From CAZVYJ01 sp964631565 (GTDB taxonomy: Bacteria > Planctomycetota > Phycisphaerae > SM23-33), in the NCBI GenBank assembly GCA_964631565.1, contig CAZVYJ010000024.1:1-42822 (forward strand): a stretch of 42,822 bases of DNA, in the 5' to 3' direction. Below, in pieces: positions 15,689 through 24,900 of the stretch. The position numbers and the translations under genes are program-made. The notes under the pieces were generated by a model. The model was not told the origin of the DNA. It searched no databases and saw nothing but the letters and a program-made list of their open reading frames with translations. Position 1 is the stretch's first letter; each line of letters starts with the position of its first letter.

Positions 15689-16447
15689 ATGCCGGAAATT
15701 TCACCAAAAGCCTTTGTCGATCCTTCGGCGCAACTCGCCGCCGACGTGAAAGTCGGGGCGTTCGCGTTTATCGGCGCGGGCGTGAAAATCGCGTCGGGCT
15801 GCATCATAGACAACAACGCAACGGTAATCGGCAACACCACTCTCGGCGAAAACACGCACGTATTTCCGATGGCCGTCGTCGGCACGTCGCAGGACGGTGC
15901 GGAGAGCGTCGGCCGCTGCATCATCGGCAAGGCCAACAACATTCGCGAGCACGCCACAATCTGTGCCGGAACCGGCCAGCCGACAATAATCGGCGACGAT
16001 AATCTCATCATGATCGGCTGCCACATCGGCGCCGGCGCGAAGATCGGCAACCACGGCATATTCGCAAACTTCACGCAGTTCAACGACGGCTCGGTCATAG
16101 AGGACTATGTCCGCACGAGCGGATTCGCGCTGGTGGAGAATAACATCCGGGTCGGCGCCTACACGTTCATATCCGGCTACGCGGGCATCGAGTCCAACGC
16201 CCCGCCGTATTCGATCGTCCAGGGCAACCCGTTCCGGGTTCGCGGCGCTAACAGCGAAAACCTGCGCCGCTGCGGATTCGGCGAAAAAGACATCAAGGCC
16301 ATCAAGAGCGCGCTGCGCGAGATGTACAACGGCGTCGGCCAGATTAACGACAAGGTGCTGAAGAAGTTCGCCAAATCAGCATCCCCCAATCCTTACGTCA
16401 GGCGACTGGCGGAATTCATCCAGGCCGGCATCGAAGGAACCGAATAG
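15689..16447 (+). CDS. LpxA-family acyltransferase, first paralog lacking the catalytic His
   Basis: A 252-residue left-handed beta-helix protein of the LpxA (UDP-GlcNAc O-acyltransferase) family, with a C-terminal helical domain. Compared from memory with E. coli LpxA, the catalytic His125 position is Ala115 (CHIGAGAKIG instead of HIAHDC), and His144, His160 and Lys76 equivalents are also replaced. The C-terminal nucleotide-binding segment is kept: RGANSENLRRCGF gives Asn188, Glu190 and Arg193. On sequence alone it should not catalyse acyl transfer. It starts 21 bases after lpxC-fabZ with AAAGGA upstream, and its stop overlaps the next gene. It could be a structural partner of the second paralog, or have a different chemistry. 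Confidence 0.85.
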   Translation: MPEISPKAFVDPSAQLAADVKVGAFAFIGAGVKIASGCIIDNNATVIGNTTLGENTHVFPMAVVGTSQDGAESVGRCIIGKANNIREHATICAGTGQPTIIGDDNLIMIGCHIGAGAKIGNHGIFANFTQFNDGSVIEDYVRTSGFALVENNIRVGAYTFISGYAGIESNAPPYSIVQGNPFRVRGANSENLRRCGFGEKDIKAIKSALREMYNGVGQINDKVLKKFAKSASPNPYVRRLAEFIQAGIEGTE

Positions 16448-17331
16448 TGGCCACCGATTTGACGGTAATTTGCGAGATAGCCCCGTCGGCACGGGTCGCG
16501 CCCGAGGCCGAAATAGGCCCGTTCTGCGTCGTCGGGCCGAACGTGACCATCGGACCGGGCACGGTGCTTACTCGCCGCGTTTCAGTGTCGGGCTGCACGA
16601 CTATCGGCTCGGGCAACCGGTTCGGCGAGGGCTGCGTCATCGGCGCAGCGCCGCAGGACATGAAATTCGCCGGCGGACAGACGCTGGTGGTCATCGGCCA
16701 CAATAACAGTTTCGGCCATGACGTGACGATACATCCCGGAACGGAAGTCGGCGGCTACGTGACCCGCGTAGGTAACGGCAACGTGGTGATGGACGGCGGG
16801 CACATTGCCCACGACTGCTACGTTGACGACCAGACGCACATCGGCCGAAACGCCCTGCTGGCCGGCCACATTCATGTGCAGACCGGCGCAGTCATCGACG
16901 ACCTGGTCGGCGTGCATCACTTCGTGACCATCGGGCGATTCGCACGCGTCGGCGCCGGCTCGCCGGTCAGGCGCGACGTGCCGCCCTTCACCTACTTCTG
17001 CCACACGGGCGACATCGGCTCGACCCCGGCGATAAGGGGCATTCACGAGGAAGGCATCGCCGCCGCACAACTGGATGACGACGAGGAAAAGGAACTTCGC
17101 AGGGCGCTTTCGGAACTTTTCGAAGACGAGGCCGCCCTTCAGACAAAAATTGAGCAGTTGATAAACCTTGGCGTTGAAGGCGAGGCCGCCAGGCTTTGCC
17201 TCTTCTGCCAGCAGAGCCTCAAGGGAGTTTTCGGGCGATATCGTGAACTGTTCCGCGGAAAAATTCCGCCGGAAGCGTATGACTATCTGCCGCCCGAAAA
17301 ACGTTCGGAAATCGGGAGAAGCATTCAATGA
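16447..17331 (+). CDS. lpxA: LpxA-family acyltransferase, second paralog with catalytic His
   Basis: First-step lipid A acyltransferase family (acyl-ACP to the 3-position of UDP-GlcNAc). The 294 residues carry the catalytic site: His119 and His122 in GGHIAHDC, His141 in LAGHIHV, His157 in GVHHFVTIG, and Gln70-Asp71-x-Lys73 in PQDMKF. The C-terminal region is diverged: the usual Arg-Arg of GLRRRGF is replaced by Ala206-Ala207 in EEGIAAAQL, and the tail is longer, helical and acidic with two Cys. Start is GTG 16447, overlapping the previous stop by one base. The ending ATGA overlaps the dehydrogenase gene. Gene symbol given because this copy keeps the catalytic His. Confidence 0.85.
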   Translation: MATDLTVICEIAPSARVAPEAEIGPFCVVGPNVTIGPGTVLTRRVSVSGCTTIGSGNRFGEGCVIGAAPQDMKFAGGQTLVVIGHNNSFGHDVTIHPGTEVGGYVTRVGNGNVVMDGGHIAHDCYVDDQTHIGRNALLAGHIHVQTGAVIDDLVGVHHFVTIGRFARVGAGSPVRRDVPPFTYFCHTGDIGSTPAIRGIHEEGIAAAQLDDDEEKELRRALSELFEDEAALQTKIEQLINLGVEGEAARLCLFCQQSLKGVFGRYRELFRGKIPPEAYDYLPPEKRSEIGRSIQ

Positions 17332-18374
17332 GCTGCAAAATAGCGGTCGCCGGCGCCGGCCGGATGGGCAAACTTCACGCACGTATTTTAAGTGAAATGA
17401 GCAATGTGAAACTTGTCTGCGTAATCGACAGCAATCCCGCGACCGCAAAGGCCGTCGCCTCGCAGCGCAACTGCGAGGCCCTTACGGATGTCGCCGGCGC
17501 CGTTGACAAGGTGGACGCAGCAATCATCGCCGTTCCGACGGTAAGCCATTTCGAAATCGCCCGCCCGTTCGTGGAGGCCGGCAAGGCTGTACTCATCGAA
17601 AAGCCGCTGACCGATTCGGTGGAAGAAGGCGAGAAGCTTCTGGCGCTGGCCGAAAAAACCGGCGCGTCGGTGCAGGTCGGGCACACGGAGCGTTTCAACC
17701 CGGCCGTCGTCGCGATGCAGAAATACGCCATCAGGCCGAAGTTCATCGAGGCGCACCGCATCAGCCCGTTCACATTCCGCTCCGCCGACGTCGGCGTCGT
17801 GCTGGACATGATGATCCACGACATCGACCTGGTGCTGATGCTGGCCGGCAGCGAAGTCGTGCACATAGACGCCGTCGGCGTAAACGTCATCGGCGACAAC
17901 GAAGACATCTGCAACGCGCGACTGCGGTTCGCGAACGGCTGCGTGGCGAACATCACCGCCAGCCGACTCGCAATAAAAACCGAACGCAAAATGCGGATAT
18001 TCTCGGAAGAAGCCTACCTGTCGGTCGACTACGCAAAAAAGGTCGGCATCGTCATCCAGAAAAACAACAACCTCGACCTGATAAACATGGCCCGCGAGCT
18101 TGACGTGGACGACCTGGCGGAACTGGCCGGCAGCGTCGACTACAAGGAACTGCTGAAGTTCGAAGAGCTGGTGATCGACGACTCCATCGAGCCGCTGCGC
18201 CGCCAGGCCGAGGCGTTCCTCAACACGGTGGTCAACGGCGCGAAACCCGTATGCTCGGCAGCCGAGGGCCTCGCCGCCGTTCGCGTGGCGCACGGCATAG
18301 TGGAGGCACTCAAGGCGCACAAGTGGGACGGCTCAAACTCCAGCCGCGCAGGCCTGGGCGTGATAAAAAAATAA
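17328..18374 (+). CDS. Gfo/Idh/MocA-family NAD(P)-dependent sugar dehydrogenase
   Basis: A 348-residue oxidoreductase with N-terminal Rossmann fold (GAGRMGKLH at 9-17), the family EKP motif at 91-93 with its catalytic Lys, and GHTERFN at 118-124; the C-terminal alpha/beta domain binds the substrate. It overlaps the second lpxA by four bases (ATGA), so it is part of the lipid A operon. In Leptospira and Acidithiobacillus the related GnnA oxidises UDP-GlcNAc at C3 so that GnnB can aminate it and LpxA can make amide-linked lipid A. GnnA-like function is an inference from context; no GnnB aminotransferase is present in the window. Confidence 0.85.
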   Translation: MSCKIAVAGAGRMGKLHARILSEMSNVKLVCVIDSNPATAKAVASQRNCEALTDVAGAVDKVDAAIIAVPTVSHFEIARPFVEAGKAVLIEKPLTDSVEEGEKLLALAEKTGASVQVGHTERFNPAVVAMQKYAIRPKFIEAHRISPFTFRSADVGVVLDMMIHDIDLVLMLAGSEVVHIDAVGVNVIGDNEDICNARLRFANGCVANITASRLAIKTERKMRIFSEEAYLSVDYAKKVGIVIQKNNNLDLINMARELDVDDLAELAGSVDYKELLKFEELVIDDSIEPLRRQAEAFLNTVVNGAKPVCSAAEGLAAVRVAHGIVEALKAHKWDGSNSSRAGLGVIKK

Positions 18375-18388
18375 AGTCCCCATGGTAA

Positions 18389-19123
18389 TCAGTCAGAGCC
18401 GGTTTCATGTCCGGTTTCAACATTATCCTCAGCAACCGGTAATTTGTTTTCCCTTTTCAGGAACACTTTTTTCTCACACGGGCCTTCCCCATCCAGTATT
18501 ACCTTTTGCGGGATGTACCCGTCGGAGCCGACTTTTACTTTAATCGGACCGACGGTTTGACACACAATTTCCTGACCATCTTTGCTGCTTACCGTAGACA
18601 CAATGCGTGGAAAACCCTCGGTAATTTGCCCGAACCGGCTGGCCGGCTGCGGTCCGTCGATGGACCTTTGTTTCAGCGGCTGACGCGTATCGGCATCGTA
18701 AACCGAAATTGTCACATCGATTACTGTAATATTTTTCAGCAGCGATTCGTGATAGGCGTGAGAATACACTAATCTGCCCACCAGAATCATTACAGACAAA
18801 ACACACCAGAAGAGAACAAGATAAATATTTCTTACTCTGAAAAAGCGGGCTTTTCTTCTGCGAAGAAAAATCCAATATATTGCACTCAAAATAAAAACAA
18901 CCATGGTAATCGTAATATCAAAAACCTTTTTGGCGATGTATATGCCAGGCAGCCAATATTCGCCATTAAGGCCGCTGACAAGTTCTCTGACCATCCCGAA
19001 AATTGCAATAACGGTCAGTACCAAAGCCATCGCAAGCATAGGGCGTGTGAACATCCAAAGTGCGGAAAGTATCGGCGCCCTCGAGTCCCACTGGCTGTCT
19101 TTTTCCGTTTTGTCACTTTCCAT
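18389..19123 (-). CDS. Uncharacterised membrane protein with three N-terminal helices
   Basis: I do not recognise this 244-residue protein. It has an acidic start, then hydrophobic segments at about 24-47, 68-87 and 100-117, the second followed by an RRRKAR stretch, and a C-terminal soluble part (about 130-244) that resembles a small beta-sandwich carrying ISVYDADTRQPL and IKVKVGSDGYIPQKV, as in carboxypeptidase-regulatory or PEGA-like domains. Two Cys (in IVCQ and GPCEKK) lie in this part. Base composition is visibly richer in A/T than the flanking genes, suggesting transfer or low expression. The ATG has AGGGGAG upstream. It is the last gene of the mfd-surA-zip minus-strand run and converges on the dehydrogenase gene. 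Confidence 0.75.
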   Translation of the reverse strand: MESDKTEKDSQWDSRAPILSALWMFTRPMLAMALVLTVIAIFGMVRELVSGLNGEYWLPGIYIAKKVFDITITMVVFILSAIYWIFLRRRKARFFRVRNIYLVLFWCVLSVMILVGRLVYSHAYHESLLKNITVIDVTISVYDADTRQPLKQRSIDGPQPASRFGQITEGFPRIVSTVSSKDGQEIVCQTVGPIKVKVGSDGYIPQKVILDGEGPCEKKVFLKRENKLPVAEDNVETGHETGSD

Positions 19124-19147
19124 GAGTCAGCGACTCCCCTGTCATCA

Positions 19148-19984
19148 TTACCCCAGCGCCACGTCGAGCGTCATCATTATCGCAAAGCCGACGATAACGC
19201 CGCCGGTGGCGAGGTCCACGTTATCCTTCCGCTGCGATTCGGGAATAAGCTCTTCGGCGACGACGAATATCATCGCACCGGCTGCAAAGGCGAGCGCGTA
19301 AGGCAGCAGCGGAGTAACCAGCATCACCAGGCCGGCGCCGAGGACGCCTGCAATCGGCTCGACCAGACCCGAAAGCTGCCCGTACCAGAAACTTTTGCCC
19401 CTGCTCAATCCTTCCCTTCGCAGAGGCAGCGCGACGGCAGTGCCCTCAGGAAAATTCTGCAGGCCTATGCAGATGGCCAGCGCTATCGCCGCGCCTATCT
19501 GCGCGTTGAATTCCGCCGAGCCGGCTGCGAATTTCGCCGCCGCTCCGAACGCCACGCCGACGGCCATGCCTTCCGGAATGTTGTGCAGCGTGATGGCCAG
19601 CACCAGCAGCGTGCTGCGATGCCACGAAGTTTTCGGGCCTTCGGGAACGGCCAGCCCCGGGTGAAGGTGAGGCAGAATCTTGTCTATCAGGCGTATGAAT
19701 CCGGCCCCGACCAGAAAGCCGATAAGCGGCGGCACCCACATCCATCTGCCGTAAGCCAGCTGCTTTTCATCCCTGCACATTTCGATAGCCGGTATCAGGA
19801 GGCTCCAGCAGCTTGCGGCGATCATGACGCCGGCGGCCATGCCCAGGGACGCATCGAGGAATTTCTGCGAGTAGCGCTTGGTGAAGACCACGACGGCCGC
19901 CCCCAGTGCGGTAACGCCCCAGGTGAAAAGCGTCGCCAGCAGCGCCTGCCATGCAGCGTTCAATCCATAGAACCACTCTGCCAT
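19148..19984 (-). CDS. ZIP-family divalent metal transporter
   Basis: An inner-membrane ZIP transporter (GufA/ZupT-like) of 278 residues with about eight membrane helices. The two signature helices are present: HNIPEGMAVGVAFGAA near 140 and QNFPEGTAVALPLRREG near 180, each giving the His/Asn/Glu metal-binding set. A His-containing loop (KILPHLHPG) lies before them. Zinc is the usual substrate, with iron or manganese possible. The ATG is preceded by AGGGG. Located between the SurA-like gene and the unknown membrane gene, 30 and 24 bases from them, likely one transcript. Confidence 0.92.
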   Translation of the reverse strand: MAEWFYGLNAAWQALLATLFTWGVTALGAAVVVFTKRYSQKFLDASLGMAAGVMIAASCWSLLIPAIEMCRDEKQLAYGRWMWVPPLIGFLVGAGFIRLIDKILPHLHPGLAVPEGPKTSWHRSTLLVLAITLHNIPEGMAVGVAFGAAAKFAAGSAEFNAQIGAAIALAICIGLQNFPEGTAVALPLRREGLSRGKSFWYGQLSGLVEPIAGVLGAGLVMLVTPLLPYALAFAAGAMIFVVAEELIPESQRKDNVDLATGGVIVGFAIMMTLDVALG

Positions 19985-20014
19985 TAACCAGGCCCCTGTC
20001 TGTGAAAGAAACTG

Positions 20015-21841
20015 CTACTTGCCGTAATACTCGGCGACCATCAGGTCGAGGACGGTTTTCTCGAACTGGGCGGACTGGAGTATCGTCGCGCCTTCGTAGA
20101 GACGACGATAATATTTCGCGACAAGCTCGTTGAACTCCTGCTGGCGAAGCGTGTCGGCTATTACGCTCTGGGCGTCCTTGAAGCTGACCAGCTTGCCCGG
20201 CTTGACGCGGACGGCCTTCACGATGTAATACCCGCTGTCGGTCTCGATAATATCGCTCACCTGCTCCTGCTCGAGCTGGAAAGCGGCTTCCTCGACTTTC
20301 TTCTCGCGGAAGCTGCCGGCCGGCATCATCGGCCAGTAGCCGCCGGTCTCCGCCTTGATGCCGCGGGACAGCCTCTTGGCCACGCTGTCGAACTCCTCGC
20401 CGGATTTGATGGCTTCCTGGGCCTGCGTGATAAGCTCTTTCGCCTTCGCCTTGGCGGCTTTGAGTTCCAGCTCGGTGGGCTTGCTGCCCATATCTTCGGG
20501 CAGGAACGACTGGAAAGGAGCAGCCACTATCTGCATCTGCACTTCCTTGGCCATCGTGAAGTCGGCCTTGTGCTTGTTGTAGTAGGCCCGCAGATCCTTG
20601 GGCTTGATTTCGATGGCCTTGTAGAAACGATCATGCAGATACGCGTGAACCACCATCTGCTCGCGCTGACCCTTCAGATACTCTTCCAGCGTAACGCCGT
20701 CTTTGGCCAAGTCGGCTTCGAGCTTGGTCTTGCTCCCGCCGGCAGAGGCTATCATGCGCTCACGGAGAGCTTCCATCTCCTTGTCAAGAACCTCATTCTG
20801 CGCATCCGTCAGGCTTTTCTGGGCCTCGGCGAGAACAAGTATGTTGTCTATTTTGAAATGCAGTTCTTTCTGGAGAACCTCGTTTGCCCGCATCCGGAAG
20901 GCCTTCTCCGGAAGTCCCTTCGGCAGTTCGGCGAGTTTCGGGCGGATAACCTGCATTATTTCCTTGACGGTGATATATTTGTCGTTCACCTGGAGCACCG
21001 AACCTGCGACCAGTTCCGTGCTGCCGGAATCCTCAGGCGTCTCCGGCTTCGGCTGAGTGTCGGGAGTCGTTTCGGCCGGCTCTTCCGGCTTGACGACGGG
21101 AGTTTCAGGTGCGACTTTTACCAGCGGCCCCTTGTCCGGCTCTTCGACAACAACCGGCGGCTCGGACTTGTCCGGCGTTTTTATAAGCTCTTCGGGTTTC
21201 TCCTCAGGCACTTCAGGCTTCGGAGTCTCCTTGTCGGGAGTTATTTGCGGTTTCGTGCCTGTGTCCGGCCTGGTCTCGATTACGGGCGGCTGCTTTTCAA
21301 CGACGGGAGGCTCTTCGATAACCGACGGCTTGAGCCTGTCATCGACCTTAGATTCGACGCGGGTTTCCTGCGTGGAGGGAGTTTCCTCTTTTGTCGTCGG
21401 AGCTTCTTCCTTTTTGCTTTCGGCGAGGATTTCGGTCTTTGAAACCTCGACCGTCTGCGGTTTGACCGGGGGCGTCGGCTTTTCGCCGCTTACCACCGCC
21501 CTTGTCGATTCAACCTGCGGAGGCTTGACGGCCGGCGCGGACTCGCTGGCAAGGTCCTGCAGGAGTATCGGCTCTTCGAATCCGGCTGTGGTGCCGGCGG
21601 TCGTATCGCTCGCCGTCGAGACGCCTTCGGAATCCGACGGCTTTTCATCGACCTTGGCGGTTACGTAAGTTTCCGGCTGTGGAGCGGTGGCTATGTCCCT
21701 TTCGGTCTCATCGCCGACAGCCAGCGGCTCGGTGAGGGGAATTTCCTTTTCCTTCTCCCAGGGCCAGCGGACCTCGCTCATATTGCAGCCGGCAATCGTC
21801 GCCGCAACCGTTATCAACAATATCGTATATCTGAAACGCAT
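20015..21841 (-). CDS. SurA-like parvulin peptidyl-prolyl isomerase lipoprotein
   Basis: A periplasmic chaperone/isomerase of 608 residues. It starts with a lipoprotein signal (lipobox TIAGC, Cys19), then about 255 residues rich in Pro, Glu, Lys, Thr and Val with many short repeats such as KPEVPEEKPEE: a disordered spacer. From about residue 280 comes a SurA_N-like helical domain (LQVNDKYITVKEIMQVIRP), then the parvulin domain (about 450-560, SVAKRLSRGIKAETGGYW and EQEQVSDIIETDSGYYIVK) and a C-terminal helix. The long spacer after a lipid anchor could reach across the periplasm. The ATG has AGGA seven bases upstream. A good promoter overlaps the mfd stop, so it can be expressed apart from mfd. 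Confidence 0.88.
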   Translation of the reverse strand: MRFRYTILLITVAATIAGCNMSEVRWPWEKEKEIPLTEPLAVGDETERDIATAPQPETYVTAKVDEKPSDSEGVSTASDTTAGTTAGFEEPILLQDLASESAPAVKPPQVESTRAVVSGEKPTPPVKPQTVEVSKTEILAESKKEEAPTTKEETPSTQETRVESKVDDRLKPSVIEEPPVVEKQPPVIETRPDTGTKPQITPDKETPKPEVPEEKPEELIKTPDKSEPPVVVEEPDKGPLVKVAPETPVVKPEEPAETTPDTQPKPETPEDSGSTELVAGSVLQVNDKYITVKEIMQVIRPKLAELPKGLPEKAFRMRANEVLQKELHFKIDNILVLAEAQKSLTDAQNEVLDKEMEALRERMIASAGGSKTKLEADLAKDGVTLEEYLKGQREQMVVHAYLHDRFYKAIEIKPKDLRAYYNKHKADFTMAKEVQMQIVAAPFQSFLPEDMGSKPTELELKAAKAKAKELITQAQEAIKSGEEFDSVAKRLSRGIKAETGGYWPMMPAGSFREKKVEEAAFQLEQEQVSDIIETDSGYYIVKAVRVKPGKLVSFKDAQSVIADTLRQQEFNELVAKYYRRLYEGATILQSAQFEKTVLDLMVAEYYGK

Positions 21842-21889
21842 CTGCGTATCCTGTATGCCCGAATTCCCCTCCCTCTTAAACGGCCTATA

Positions 21890-21917
21890 ATTATAATCTT
21901 TCCGCAGCCTGTCTCAA
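21890..21917 (-). promoter_or_regulatory. Sigma-70-type promoter for the surA-like gene
   Basis: On the minus strand TTGAGA (21917-21912, five of six) and TATAAT (21895-21890, perfect) with a 16-base spacer. The -10 box overlaps the mfd TAA stop codon. Confidence 0.7.
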
Positions 21918-24900
21918 TCTTCTTAACAGAACATTAGTCAAGGTCGGCATCTCCATATAGGCCGGCGGCGGACGCCAGTAAACGGTGTGGTCGTCAGGCA
22001 GACGGACGCTTCCCATGGCGTTGTCGAACACCCGTTTAGCGCGGCTGAAATCACGAATGTCAAAAACCAGGTCCGGGTCGTGGCGGATAATGCTCTTTAT
22101 CCCCAGCATTGAGGCGAATATGCGAATCGCCGCAAGGTCAAGCACAGTCTGGACTTCCGAAGGAACCGCACCATATGCGTCGGCCAGGTCCGCCGTAAGC
22201 TGGTCAAGCTCGGCGCTGCTGTGGCACTGGGCTAGCCGCCGGTAAACTTCCATTCGCTGTCGGCCGGAGGGTATGTAGCGGCTTGGGATGTAGGCATCGA
22301 TGCCGAGTTCGATGTGCATGTCGCAGCTTACCGGCTGCGGTTTGCCCTGAAGTTCGCCGACGGCCTGCTCGAGCAGTTGGCAGTAAAGTTCGTACCCGAC
22401 CGTTGCGATGTGCCCGCTCTGTTCGGCGCCGAGAATGTTGCCTGCGCCGCGGATTTCAAGGTCGCGCATCGCAATCTGGAAGCCGGCCCCGAGGTCGCTG
22501 AACTCTTCGATCGTTTTCAGGCGCTTCGCCGCCGCAACCGAAACGGGCCTGTCTTCCGGCAGCAGGAGATAGCAGTACGCCTTGTGCTTGTACCTGCCGA
22601 CGCGCCCTCGCAGCTGGTGCAGTTCGGCCAGCCCGAAGCGGTCGGCGTCGTGGATTATCATCGTGTTGGCCGTCGGTATGTCCAGGCCGGACTCGATTAT
22701 CGTCGTGCATACAAGCACGTCGATTTCGCAGCGGATGAAACGGAGCATGACCTTTTCCAGCTCGCTGCCGGTCATCTGCCCGTGCGCGAAGTCTACGCGG
22801 GCCTCCGGCACCAGCTTCTGAACGTGGTCGGCGACGGACTTGATATTGAACACGCGGTTGTGAACGAAGAACACCTGCCCCTCGCGGTTAAGCTCGCGGA
22901 GAATCGCCTGGCGTATGAGCCTGTCGTCGTAGTGGACGACCTCGGTGTGAATGGCCCGGCGGTCCAGCGGCGGCGTCGAAAGCGAGCTTATGTCCCGCAG
23001 CCCCAGCAGCGCCATGTGCAGTGTCCGGGGAATCGGCGTCGCCGTCATGGTGAGTATTTCCAGCGTTGCGCGCATGGCCTTGAGCTTTTCCTTGTGCTCG
23101 ACGCCGAACCGCTGCTCCTCGTCGATAATCGCCAGGCCCAGGTCGCTGAAGCGGATGTCGTCGCTCAGCAGGCGATGCGTGCCGATGAGAATGTCTATCT
23201 GGCCCAGCGAAAGCCGCCTGATGATGTCAGCCTGCTGCGACGGTGTCCGGAAGCGGCTGATGACTTCTATCTCGAACGGGTAATCGGCGAACCGCTCCCT
23301 GAACGTGCGGTAATGCTGCTCGGCCAGGACCGTCGTCGGAACAAGAACGCCGACCTGCCTGCCCGCCTCGACAACCTTGAACGCAGCCCGCATCGCGATT
23401 TCGGTTTTGCCGTAGCCGACATCGCCGCACAGCAGGCGGTCCATCGGCCGGGTGCGGCTCATGTCTTCGTCCATCTGTGCTATTGCGGCAAGCTGGTCCT
23501 CGGTCTCGGTGTAGAGAAATTCGTCGCTGAACCGCCGCTGCCAGTCGGTGCCGGCCGGGTAGCTGACGCCCGGCTGCGACGCCCGCATCGCCTGGATGCG
23601 GAGCATCTCGGCCGCAAGGTCGCGGACGGACGCGGCCGCACGTTCCTTCTGCTTCAGCCAGCCCCTGCCGCCCAGCGTGCTCAGTTGCGGCCGACGCTGA
23701 CGCGAGCCAATGTACTTCTGCACGAGGTTTATCCTGCTGGCAGGCACGTTCAGAACCGCGTTCTCGGCGAAACGCAGGACGAGGTACTCCTCGCTCCTGC
23801 CGTCGCGCTCGAGCTGGCGAAGGCCCTCGAACTTCGCGATGCCGTGGCCGACGTGGACGACGTAGTCGCCGTCGGACAGATCCAGCAGCGACTCGATGGG
23901 CCGGCCCGCACGAACGCGGCGGATGCGGCGCACCTTCGCGTAGCGGTGGAATATCTCGTGATGGCCGACGACGACCAGCCGTTCGTCCGGCCAGTAGAAG
24001 CCCGCATTGACGTGCCCAACGGCCGTTTTAAGCCGGCCCGCAAGCTCCGGATGCGAGGCCGCGAGCAATTCCTCGAACCGCATCTGCTCAGCCGCCGTCT
24101 CGCAATATACAAACACATCCGCCGCACCGGCCAGTTCCCCAAGCTCACCGAGGGCTTCGTGCGTATTCATCGCCAGCTTCTGCAGCGAGCGTATGCCCAG
24201 CGCGAAGTTCGCCCCCGTCGCCCTGCCGGAGAATGGATGCATCTCGACCGTGCGGAAGCTGCCGATTTTGTCCAGCACGTCGTCCGGCAGCAGCAGCGTC
24301 GCGCCTTCCGGAAGCTGCTCGATGGCGCGGTCGTAAAGCTGGCGGGCGAGTTCGCGTATCTCATCAGGCTGCGACATGCAGATGATGGCGTCTTGCGGCA
24401 GATAGCTCAGCAGGCTGGTCATTTCGGCCAGCGGCGCGTCCAGGCCGGCCGTCATGCGGTTCAGCGTGCAGCCGGCCAGAGGCTCGGTGCTGCGGAGCGT
24501 GTCCAGGTCGAAGCGGCGGATGGATTCCATCTCGTCGCCGAAAAATTCCACGCGGATCGCCTGCGGCTCGCCCGGCGGGAAGATGTCGATGATTCCGCCG
24601 CGACGCGCGAACTCGCCGTGAACATCGACCTGGTCTACGTTCTCGTAGCCGGCGTCTACCAGCCACTCCGCCAGCTCGTCTGGCGGCATATGCGCGCCGG
24701 CGACAAGCTCGAGCCTGCCCGCGGCGAGCGTGTCAGCCGTCGGCACGGGCTGGAGCAGCGCCATTATCGGCGCGGTTATGAAATTCACCCGCTCGTCGCG
24801 CTTCGCCTGAGGCTGGCTGAGCAGCCCGCACAGCCGCAGGCGCTCGGCCACTATCTCGTCGTTGACGTGCTCCGTGCCGATATCCACTTCCCACGCGCCG

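Noticed and set aside
21057..21668. Ser/Thr/Gly-rich 203-codon frame inside the SurA-like gene
   Set aside because: It is the antisense reading of the Pro/Glu/Lys spacer, not a secreted repeat protein.
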